DNA from: Pelagibacterium montanilacus
Lineage (GTDB): Bacteria > Pseudomonadota > Alphaproteobacteria > Rhizobiales > Devosiaceae
Direction of reading: 5' to 3'
Length of the DNA: 64,000 nucleotides
NCBI RefSeq assembly: GCF_003992665.1
Contig: NZ_RZMX01000036.1
Span: forward strand, 62,001-126,000
Under the pieces are notes generated by a model. It worked only from the letters and a program-made list of their open reading frames with translations, was not told the DNA's origin and did no database searches. Every line of letters starts with the position of its first letter. The first letter of the stretch is position 1. The position numbers were made by a program, and so were the translations under genes. Positions 26,142-33,566 of this stretch are shown in pieces.

Positions 26142-27850
26142 GGCCGCGCGCTCCCCCAGGTGAGCGGCACGCCGCCATCGGGCCTGGCGAGCAGGACTTT
26201 CACGCGCTCGGGCGTCACATCGCCCGCCGTGCACCGCTGCAGCCTGTCGCAAAAGGTCTCCCCGCCGGCGGTGTAGCAGACTTCGGTCGCCTCGCCCTGG
26301 GGCGAGAACCGGGTCGGCACGCCCATGGCAAGGGTCTCGACACCGTCCGACACGTCGCAGGCAAACCCGTCCCCGTCGGGATCGCACGAGAAGACCGACA
26401 GCACCGCATAGCCGTCGCCGGACATCTCCTTGGCCATGATCGTGCGATCGGCAAACGAGATTGTGGGCGCTTCCTGACAGCTCAGGGCCATCAGTTGGGG
26501 CTCCGCCGCCCGCCCCAGGAGATTGGTGTAGACCCCCGGCGCCAGCCCGCCCCAGTCCGCATCCGATGGCGTGGACCCGGGAGTGGAATCGACCTCGGTC
26601 CGGGCGGTCTCGGGGATCATGGCCATGAGCGGCGCCAGCCTCTCGGGTTCGCTCGCGAACATCCCGGAAATCTCAGCTTCTATGCCCTCCCCTTGAGCCA
26701 GCGCGACACGCTGGAGCGCGATCGAATCGCACCCCAGATCGACCGGACCGGACCGGCCTGCCTCACACCAATGCGGCTCGATGCGCCCGTCGACGACCAG
26801 CTCCGCCCCCCGCTCGGGGTGATAAAGGGTCATCCGGTAGCCGCCCTCGGCCGACCGCACCAGGTCCAGAAGCCGCAACTCCCGCTCGACGCCCATCTGC
26901 CAGAGGCCCTGTTCATAGGCGATCAGGAGACGCTCGCCATCGAGCATCGAACCCGCGACGGCAAGAGACCAGCCCGAAGTCTCACCGAGGTCCGCGCACA
27001 AAGCCTCCCCGAGGGCATCCGCGCACGCGCCATTTGCCGCGCCGATGAAAAATCCGGCATTGGCATGGGCCAGCCCTGGCGCCCCCTGCATGTGAAGGAT
27101 ATCGATGCGCACCTCGCCGACACCATCGGCCAGCGCGCCGGTGAACGTGCCGTCCCACGGGCCCGTGGCAACATCCACCTCGGGCATGGAAACCAGATCG
27201 GACGTATCGATCGCGATGCCCCCCAGATCGGGGAAAGGCCCTGCCTCGGGACGTCTGATGATCTCGGCAAGCACGCTGACGCCCTCGACCTGCTGGTCGA
27301 GATCGGCAAGATCACACGCAAGATAGCGCTCCTGGTCGTCGCCTTCTCCGAGCGCAAAGCCGCCTGCGACGGCGGAAAACGGCAGATCGACCGTGCGCGG
27401 CACTCCCGGTTCGCCCCAATTCCGGATGGTTTCGCCCGTGCAGCTCGCGGTCCCGTCCAAAAGTGCGCACTGGCCATCGAACCGGAACGCGTAAGGGGGC
27501 AGCCCCATGCCGGCCAGCGTCTGGTCCACTTCCTTGGCGAGATAGCGGCCATCGGGATAAAACACCGCCGGCCGGCGCGCACAGCCCAGCGCGCGCGCCG
27601 CCTCGAGGTCTGTCTCGGTTTCGTACTCGCCTACGATCCGCGCATAAATGCCCGGCGGGATCACCGCGCCTGCATCCAGTCCCGCGCCGGTGGTGCCCTC
27701 TTCGGGCAGGAAGTCGATCGTCTCGGCGATGAAATCACTGCTGTCCTGCGCCCAGCCCGCCCCGGGCGTGATCGCGCATGCCGCCATGAGCAGCACCAGC
27801 CTCGCGGCCGCCCATCGTCCCCGCCGGCCCTTGGTCCCGTACCCTGCCAC
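26138..27850 (-). CDS. Exported protein of unknown function (570 residues) with duplicated N- and C-terminal modules
   Basis: This is the first gene of the nine-gene cluster. The GTG start at 27850 has GAGGAGAGG upstream. The signal peptide is about residues 1-35 (ending GWAQD). Residues 64-175 (PPGIYARIVG, ALGCARRPAVFYPDGRYLAKE) and 436-570 (APGVYTNLLG, ALSCQEAPTISFADRTIMAKE) are clearly related: xPGxYxxLLG, then ALxC, then an F-x-D-R/G-x3-AKE segment and further cysteine pairs. Between them a third module opens WDGTFTGAL near residue 228 and contains CADALGEALC, resembling the 434-residue neighbour. Not recognised as any family; the many cysteines suit a disulfide-bonded periplasmic protein. 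Confidence 0.75.
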   Translation of the reverse strand: MAGYGTKGRRGRWAAARLVLLMAACAITPGAGWAQDSSDFIAETIDFLPEEGTTGAGLDAGAVIPPGIYARIVGEYETETDLEAARALGCARRPAVFYPDGRYLAKEVDQTLAGMGLPPYAFRFDGQCALLDGTASCTGETIRNWGEPGVPRTVDLPFSAVAGGFALGEGDDQERYLACDLADLDQQVEGVSVLAEIIRRPEAGPFPDLGGIAIDTSDLVSMPEVDVATGPWDGTFTGALADGVGEVRIDILHMQGAPGLAHANAGFFIGAANGACADALGEALCADLGETSGWSLAVAGSMLDGERLLIAYEQGLWQMGVERELRLLDLVRSAEGGYRMTLYHPERGAELVVDGRIEPHWCEAGRSGPVDLGCDSIALQRVALAQGEGIEAEISGMFASEPERLAPLMAMIPETARTEVDSTPGSTPSDADWGGLAPGVYTNLLGRAAEPQLMALSCQEAPTISFADRTIMAKEMSGDGYAVLSVFSCDPDGDGFACDVSDGVETLAMGVPTRFSPQGEATEVCYTAGGETFCDRLQRCTAGDVTPERVKVLLARPDGGVPLTWGSARP

Positions 27851-27951
27851 GTCGCACCTCTCCTCAATAAATCCCCGCCTGCAGCCTGGTCGTCAGGCGG
27901 GAACCGCGCCCCCACGGCATCGGCACTGTGCATGGCCCGGCGACAGGCCGC

Positions 27952-27969
27952 GTCACCCATCTGGGTGAC
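27952..27969. promoter_or_regulatory. 18-bp palindrome, possible LuxR-type operator 1
   Basis: GTCACCCATCTGGGTGAC: two perfect 8-base arms with a 2-base centre. It lies between the divergent exported-protein operon (start 27850) and the LuxR-type gene (start 28147), about 100 bases from the former. Length and symmetry fit dimeric LuxR/NarL-type binding sites. Confidence 0.6.
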
Positions 27970-28024
27970 AGGCTCGCCGCCCGATCTCATTCTTGCGATC
28001 ACAAATGCCTGTCCGGGCGCCCAG

Positions 28025-28042
28025 CCCTACCAAATGGTAGGG
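28025..28042. promoter_or_regulatory. 18-bp palindrome, possible LuxR-type operator 2
   Basis: CCCTACCAAATGGTAGGG: again 8-base arms with a 2-base centre and a CCA-N2-TGG core like operator 1. The two centres are 73 bp apart, close to seven helical turns, so dimers would sit on the same face of the DNA. It is 105 bases before the LuxR-type gene. Confidence 0.62.
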
Positions 28043-28146
28043 GACGACCCCGCGCCCGGCTTGCCAGTCTCGCGAAGACGCCGCCTCCGGCCATCCACAG
28101 GAACCAGACGGCGCGACATTTCCGTGAACCGGCATGAGGGGACGCT

Positions 28147-30057
28147 ATGCAGGTCGAGGATCCCAGGGCCCGTGCTCCCGGGTCAGCTGAGCCCAGTGCA
28201 CGTCACGTGCTCAGCCTGGACGGCACACCGCTCGTCATGCGTTGCCGGCAGGGAGCGCCCGACGCGCCCACCGCCTTTTTGGGCCACAGCCAGCCCACCT
28301 ATCAGGACAATCTCACAGACCTTGCCGCCGCGCTCTCGGCCATGGGCCTCACGGTCTGGACTGGGGATCTGCGCGGCCACGGGCATTCAAGCTCCTCGGC
28401 GCGCCCGCTCGGCTATCTGCACCGGGAAACCGGCTGGGACGACCTGATCGCGGACGCGACCGTGATGGTCCAGACGGCGCTGGGCCACATCCCCTGGGGT
28501 GACCGGCTGCTGGTGATGCCCAACATCAATGCGCTCCTGACCCTGGAAATGCTCAAGGGCGATCCGGGGCTGGCGCGCTCGATCGTCCTCATCTCGCCGC
28601 CCCCCAACCAGATCGCGCTCTCGCTTATGGCGCGAGCCTTCATCAAGGGCCGCATGCTCGTCCAGGACGCCGACGCCCCCGACGAGCTCACCCTGCACCA
28701 CCTTTACGCGTTTCTCGGCGCCCATCTCGACGACCGCCAGCACCTGCTCGACGTCACCACGTCGGACCGCGCCATCATCGAGGAAATGATTGCCGACCCC
28801 CTCGCCTTCCCCACCCCGACGGCGGGGTACTGGATGTCGATCTTCCGCGGCTTTGCCCAGGCGTGGTCCTGGCCCCGCCATGCCCGCATCCGCCCGGGCA
28901 CGCGCATCCTGGTCCTTTACGGTGCCGACGACCCAATGACCGCGCGGGGACGTTTCGTCAGACCCATGAGCGCATGGTTCGCGGAGCGCGGTGTGGAGGA
29001 CGTCTCCGCATACCGGATCGAGGGGGGCCGATCGGCCCTTTTCCTTGACGAGCGCCGTCTTTCGATCTCACGCGTCATCATGGACTGGCACGCCGGGAGC
29101 CCTGCCCCGGCCCGTACTGCCCGCGCACCCGGAGTGGAGGGTTTCGATGCGGTCTCATCGGAAGTCCTCGATCGGCTGGGGTTCGACGATCCTGCGTCCG
29201 AGCTGGAGCCCGATGCCCTGGTCGAGCTCTGCTACAACGCCATCGAGGACGAAAGCCGCTGGGTGGAAATGCTCTACCGCGTGGCCCGCGATATCGCCCG
29301 CCGCAAGGACATGGACGAAACCGAGCTCGATGGCATCTTCGCCAGCCTCATGCCCCATTGGGAGCGCTCCTACCGCGTCAAACGCCAGATCATGACCAAT
29401 GCCGCGCTCGGCGTGGTGCTCCAGAACGTCATCGAACGGCTCGATATCGGCATGGCCCTTCTGACCGGGGAGTATCGCCCCCTCCATTCCAACCGGGCCT
29501 TCGGCGAGGCTCTTTACCGCTGCGGGCTCGTCTTCTCTCCCGAGCCCGATCCCCGCGCCATTGCCGAGGCCACCCGCATCCTGCTTGCTCCCGATATCAG
29601 GGCGCGGATCGAAACCGGCCCCGGCGAAGCGATGATCGTCCACAACGAGCAGCCGATCGGCGCCTATCTGCGCCCCTCTTCGCTGCGCCAGACCGGGCTC
29701 CAGCGTGGTGGCCCTTCCGGCGTCCTCATCCTTCGGCACGGACGCAAGGCCTTCGCCGAAGACCAGCGCCTGCCCCTGCTCCAACTCGCCTATGGCCTCA
29801 CCGCTCAGGAAGCGCTCGTGGCGCTGCGCGTCTGCGAGGGGGGCAGCCCAGACGCCATCGCCACTGAACTGGGCATCTCGATCAACACCATGCGCACCCA
29901 CCTCAAGCGGGTCTATGCCAAATGCGGCGTCGCCGGGCAGGCGGCGCTGGCCAGCCGCATGCTCTCGGGGCCCGTCGGATGGCTGGGCACCGCCGAAGCT
30001 GGGCCCGCCCCGCGCGCGCCCTCCACCGACGCGCAGCCCGGAGACCGCCCATGCTGA
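28147..30057 (+). CDS. LuxR-type regulator with degenerate alpha/beta-hydrolase sensor domain
   Basis: 636 residues. Residues 20-310 have an alpha/beta-hydrolase fold (Hydrolase_4-like): GDLRGHGHS near 73-81 and LYGADDPM. The nucleophile elbow, normally GxSxG, reads PNINA (125-129), and the usual catalytic histidine region reads EGGRSALFLDE with no His, so it is probably not an enzyme. Residues 400-540 form a PAS-like or linker region. Residues 551-606 are a LuxR/GerE helix-turn-helix (LTAQEALVALRVCEGG, ATELGISINTMRTHLKRVYAK). A dead hydrolase domain could bind a small ligand or ester. It is divergent from the exported-protein operon with two palindromes in between. The start has GAGGGGAC upstream. 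Confidence 0.85.
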   Translation: MQVEDPRARAPGSAEPSARHVLSLDGTPLVMRCRQGAPDAPTAFLGHSQPTYQDNLTDLAAALSAMGLTVWTGDLRGHGHSSSSARPLGYLHRETGWDDLIADATVMVQTALGHIPWGDRLLVMPNINALLTLEMLKGDPGLARSIVLISPPPNQIALSLMARAFIKGRMLVQDADAPDELTLHHLYAFLGAHLDDRQHLLDVTTSDRAIIEEMIADPLAFPTPTAGYWMSIFRGFAQAWSWPRHARIRPGTRILVLYGADDPMTARGRFVRPMSAWFAERGVEDVSAYRIEGGRSALFLDERRLSISRVIMDWHAGSPAPARTARAPGVEGFDAVSSEVLDRLGFDDPASELEPDALVELCYNAIEDESRWVEMLYRVARDIARRKDMDETELDGIFASLMPHWERSYRVKRQIMTNAALGVVLQNVIERLDIGMALLTGEYRPLHSNRAFGEALYRCGLVFSPEPDPRAIAEATRILLAPDIRARIETGPGEAMIVHNEQPIGAYLRPSSLRQTGLQRGGPSGVLILRHGRKAFAEDQRLPLLQLAYGLTAQEALVALRVCEGGSPDAIATELGISINTMRTHLKRVYAKCGVAGQAALASRMLSGPVGWLGTAEAGPAPRAPSTDAQPGDRPC

Positions 30058-30133
30058 TCGGCCTGTGTACCGCATTGGTCCTGCGCACGCTTTTGCGCTG
30101 GCGGACCGCAGAAACGCCCCGGCCTTCCGCGCC

Positions 30134-31816
30134 TCAGGCAAGCCCCGAGCGCACCGCGAGGGCAAAGGCCGCGCGCAAGCCGGACTGCGGCCCCGAATAG
30201 ACCAGTGTATGCCCGGCATCCGCGACCGTTTCCAGGACAATGGCATTCGAGCTCCGGCTAAGCGCGGCGACAGCCTCGATCGGCACCGTGCGGTTGAGAG
30301 CGCCGTGGATGAGGTGGATGGGAACCGCCACCTTATACAACAGCGCGCTCCAGTCCGAATTGGCGATGGCCACGTCGCCACGGAACCCCAGCGCCGATTG
30401 CGCGATGTTGAACGCATAGGCCGAACGGAACGCGGCCAGCGCCTCGGGCTCGGAGAGCACCGCCATGTCGCGTTCGACGCCCGCAAAGACCGCATGGGGC
30501 CACCCGGCGGGCCCCAGCTTGCGCATCCGCTGCACGCCGATTCGGGTGAGAATTTCAATCAGCCATGGCGCGTGCCGTGCCGCCCAGGCAAAGACCTGCT
30601 GCTGGGGCGGCATGCCGCTGGCCTGGGCAGACGTCCGGGCCGGGATCACCGGCGAGACCGCGACGATCCCCGCGACGCGCCCAGGCGCCCGCGCCGCGAG
30701 CGCTGCAGCATGGGCGAACCCGGTGTCGTGCGCCAGCACTGCCACGCGCTCGATGCCCAAGGTATCGAGCGTCAGCATCATATCGTCCACCGCGGCCTCG
30801 AGAAGCGCGGTGCGGGCCTTGCAGGGCGGGGTCCGACCGTATCCGGGCCGCTCGCAGGCGAGGATATCGAGCCCCAGATCCACTGCCAGCCGCCGCTCGG
30901 CCTGCAATTCGCCGATCCCGAACAGAGTACCATGGCAGAGCAGCACCGGAACGCCGCCCGGCGCGCCATACCGCCTCAGTCCTACCGTCCGTCCCAGCCG
31001 GTCCCGCACCGTCAGGCTGGTGACGGTTTCGGCCGCCGGCTCGAGCGGTGCACCGGCGGGCGTCAGCCCTGCGGCCATGGCCGAAACCATCGCCACCGCC
31101 TGGGTCTGGGATCGCACGCCCAGCTTGGCCAGCAGCGCCTTGACCGATTGCCTGATGGTGCCTGGCGCGCGGCCGTCGCCCTCGGCGATCGCGTCGATCG
31201 AATGGCCGTCCATGAGCCCGCGCAGCACCGAGAGCTCGCGCGGCGAAAGGCCGAACTCCTCGGCCAGCAGGCCCGAGAGCCGCGCCGGCCAGCGCGGGGT
31301 CACGGGCGAAAGGCAGATCACCCCGGCGATCGCCATCCGCCGCCCCAGCCACATCCGGGCCACTTCGTCGCGACCCTCTTCGCACACCAGAATCGCCGTC
31401 TGGTCGGGCGCCGCGCGCACCCGTTCGAGAAAGCGCACAAAGCCCGGCCAGTCGATCCCCAGTCCCGCGATCCCGCCCTCTGCCGCAGCTCCGAACATGA
31501 GCTGCGCGCTGGCGTTGACGTGCAGGACAGCCCCGTTCTCCTCCACCGCCACGCAGGGCTCTGCCAGGGCGTCCAGATGCACGGCCACCGCCTGCTGGCG
31601 GGCCGTGGTGGTGGTGACGAGCAGCGGCAGGCTTTCGCGCACCAGGGTCTCGAAATCGCTGCTCACGATCTGCCCGGCCTCGCGCGTGGCAATCACCACC
31701 TCGGAGACGAAATTCTCGAACTCGGCCGGATCGCCCGCCAGCCGTGCCAGTGCATCGCCCAGTGCCAGGGGCAGTGAACCGCCCTGCACATCATCCCGGT
31801 CGCGATCCTGTGGCAA
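30134..31816 (-). CDS. LuxR-type regulator with C-terminal alpha/beta-hydrolase domain
   Basis: 560 residues in the reverse order to its convergent neighbour. The N-terminal helical region and PAS-like segment (EPCVAVEENGAVLHVNASAQLMFG, near 86-109) come first, then a LuxR HTH (LSPRELSVLRGLMDGHSIDAIA, about 190-243), then an alpha/beta-hydrolase (265-560). The oxyanion segment LLCHGTLFG and catalytic His in ADAGHTLVY are present. The elbow reads AHDTGF, with Asp364 where Ser is usual, as in haloalkane dehalogenases and epoxide hydrolases, so some activity or ligand capture is conceivable. HTH plus alpha/beta-hydrolase fusions are known in proteobacteria and remain poorly understood. It is convergent with the 28147 gene, 76 bases between stops. 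Confidence 0.85.
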   Translation of the reverse strand: MPQDRDRDDVQGGSLPLALGDALARLAGDPAEFENFVSEVVIATREAGQIVSSDFETLVRESLPLLVTTTTARQQAVAVHLDALAEPCVAVEENGAVLHVNASAQLMFGAAAEGGIAGLGIDWPGFVRFLERVRAAPDQTAILVCEEGRDEVARMWLGRRMAIAGVICLSPVTPRWPARLSGLLAEEFGLSPRELSVLRGLMDGHSIDAIAEGDGRAPGTIRQSVKALLAKLGVRSQTQAVAMVSAMAAGLTPAGAPLEPAAETVTSLTVRDRLGRTVGLRRYGAPGGVPVLLCHGTLFGIGELQAERRLAVDLGLDILACERPGYGRTPPCKARTALLEAAVDDMMLTLDTLGIERVAVLAHDTGFAHAAALAARAPGRVAGIVAVSPVIPARTSAQASGMPPQQQVFAWAARHAPWLIEILTRIGVQRMRKLGPAGWPHAVFAGVERDMAVLSEPEALAAFRSAYAFNIAQSALGFRGDVAIANSDWSALLYKVAVPIHLIHGALNRTVPIEAVAALSRSSNAIVLETVADAGHTLVYSGPQSGLRAAFALAVRSGLA

Positions 31817-31892
31817 ACCCCATCCCCCGAGCAGCCTGAGCCCGGGCCATTATGCGCGGCTTGCCGCCCCGATCAATCTTTCAGACGCCCGC

Positions 31893-32498
31893 TCAGTCCG
31901 GGGCGTCGAGGATCGGGCCCATGGGCGAATAGTTGAACAGCTCGAGCCGCATGGCGCCCGACCCCGCCGGCCGTTCGGCCAGCACCGTCAGGCTCGCGGG
32001 CCCCACGGGAATGATCCGCCTGGGCGTCAGCGCGATAAAGTGCTCGAGCAGCGCCCGGATCACCCCGCCATGACACACGACCAGCAGCCGGTCGCTGATG
32101 GCAAGAGCCTCGGCCACGCTGGCGCTGGTCCGGGCGACGAAATCACCCCAGGCCTCCCCGCCCGGCGGTGTGAAATCGCCCGCGCGCCAGCCCAGGTACC
32201 GCTCTGGATCGGCCGCCTGGATGTCGGAGATCGCGCGTCCCGTCCAGTCGCCCACATCGATCTCCCGCAGCCGTTTGCAAGCCAGCGGCGCGTTGACCCC
32301 GAGAAGCCGGGTGGTCTCGAGCGCACGCTGGAGATCGGAGGTGATGGTGCGCTCCGGCCTGAGCGCCTCGACCGTCTTGCGCAGCGCGACGGCCTGCTCC
32401 CGCCCCGTTTCCGAGAGCGCGATGTCGGCCTGCCCCTGCAACGTGCGCGAAGCGTTCCATTGGGTCTCCCCGTGCCGGACGAGCATCACCCGCTTCAT
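31893..32498 (-). CDS. Histidine phosphatase family protein
   Basis: 201 residues, cytosolic. The phosphoglycerate-mutase-like signature LVRHGETQWN has the catalytic His9, and SDLQRALETTRLL (the second Arg) and VVCHGGVIRAL complete the active site. Family members remove phosphate from sugars, phosphoglycerate, cobalamin precursors and more; this one is not specific enough to name. Its ATG overlaps the stop of the ABC ATPase (ATGA), so it is the last gene of the Fe(III)-type importer operon. This position suggests that the imported compound may be phosphorylated, or may yield a phosphorylated intermediate. Confidence 0.88.
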   Translation of the reverse strand: MKRVMLVRHGETQWNASRTLQGQADIALSETGREQAVALRKTVEALRPERTITSDLQRALETTRLLGVNAPLACKRLREIDVGDWTGRAISDIQAADPERYLGWRAGDFTPPGGEAWGDFVARTSASVAEALAISDRLLVVCHGGVIRALLEHFIALTPRRIIPVGPASLTVLAERPAGSGAMRLELFNYSPMGPILDAPD

Positions 32499-33556
32499 GC
32501 CAGCCGCTCCCCGTCTACCGAGAACAACGCCGCAGGCACCTCGGGTATGGCAAAGTATAGCGTGTCCCCCGGCATGAACCCCGGCACATCGTCGACCACC
32601 GCCGTAAGCCGCAATCCAGCGCGCGCACCGGTCACCATCACACGCCCGGCCACCGGGCTCGCTTCGGCAAATTCGAGCGCGATCGTCCTTGGCCCCGCCT
32701 CCCGGGAAACCCTCAGGGTCTCGGGCAGAAACATGGCTTGGGCCGGCCCATCGAGCGGGAAGCTCGCCGGCAAGATCTCACCGGCAAACGCAATGCCATC
32801 CTGCGCGGGCTCCACCTCGATCAGATTGGCCGGCGGGGTCCCCACGAAGGTCGCGACAAAGGCGGTCGCAGGGTCGGCCACCAGGTCACGGGGCGTCCCG
32901 AACTGCTGGATCCGCCCACGGTTGAGAACCGCCACATGGCTCGCCATCGTCATCGCTTCGACCTGATCATGGGTGACATAGACCGAGGTCGCGCCGGTCG
33001 CCCTGTGCACCCGCATCAGTTCGCTGCGCATTTCCACCCGCAACTTGGCGTCGAGGTTGGAGAGCGGCTCGTCGAACAGCATGATCTTTGGCTTCGGCGC
33101 GATCATGCGCGCGATCGCAACGCGCTGCTGCTGTCCGCCCGAAATCTCGTTGGGGTAGCGCCGTGCCAATTGCTCGATGCCCAACAGACCCAGCACCTCG
33201 GCCACGCGCGTGCTGCGCTCGGCCTTGTCGAGCCCGGCGACCTTGAGCGGCCAGTCCACATTTCCCGCCACGGTCATGTGCGGCCAGAGCGCGTAGGACT
33301 GGAACACGAGGCCGGTGTCGCGCCTGGAGGGCGCGATCGTCCAGCCGGACTCGCCGTCCGAAACCTTCACGTCGCCAAAGGTGATCGTACCGCTGGTCGG
33401 CTTTTCCAGTCCGGCAAGCATGCGCAACATGGTCGACTTGCCGCAGCCCGAGGGCCCCACCAGGACGAGAAATGCCCCTTGCGGCACGGAAAGCGAGACG
33501 GCATCGACGACAGGGCCTTCGCCGAAATCCTTGGTGAGTGCGTCGATGCCGATCAT
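32495..33556 (-). CDS. ABC transporter ATP-binding protein (Fe(III)/spermidine/phosphonate type)
   Basis: 353 residues. Walker A GPSGCGKST, Q-loop VFQSYALWPHM, signature ISGGQQQRVAIARM, Walker B IMLFDEPLSNLDAKLR and H-loop VYVTHDQVEAMT are all present, with a C-terminal TOBE-like domain. It follows the permease after 10 bases. Together with an FbpB-like permease and an Fe(III)-type binding protein it forms an importer whose family also covers thiamine, spermidine, 2-aminoethylphosphonate and organophosphates. The substrate is not settled. Confidence 0.9.
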   Translation of the reverse strand: MIGIDALTKDFGEGPVVDAVSLSVPQGAFLVLVGPSGCGKSTMLRMLAGLEKPTSGTITFGDVKVSDGESGWTIAPSRRDTGLVFQSYALWPHMTVAGNVDWPLKVAGLDKAERSTRVAEVLGLLGIEQLARRYPNEISGGQQQRVAIARMIAPKPKIMLFDEPLSNLDAKLRVEMRSELMRVHRATGATSVYVTHDQVEAMTMASHVAVLNRGRIQQFGTPRDLVADPATAFVATFVGTPPANLIEVEPAQDGIAFAGEILPASFPLDGPAQAMFLPETLRVSREAGPRTIALEFAEASPVAGRVMVTGARAGLRLTAVVDDVPGFMPGDTLYFAIPEVPAALFSVDGERLA

Positions 33557-33566
33557 GGCAGGAGCC

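Noticed and set aside
30050-30199. A 49-codon frame starting inside the end of the 28147 gene
   Set aside because: It overlaps the convergent LuxR-type gene, has low-complexity basic content and no recognisable motif.
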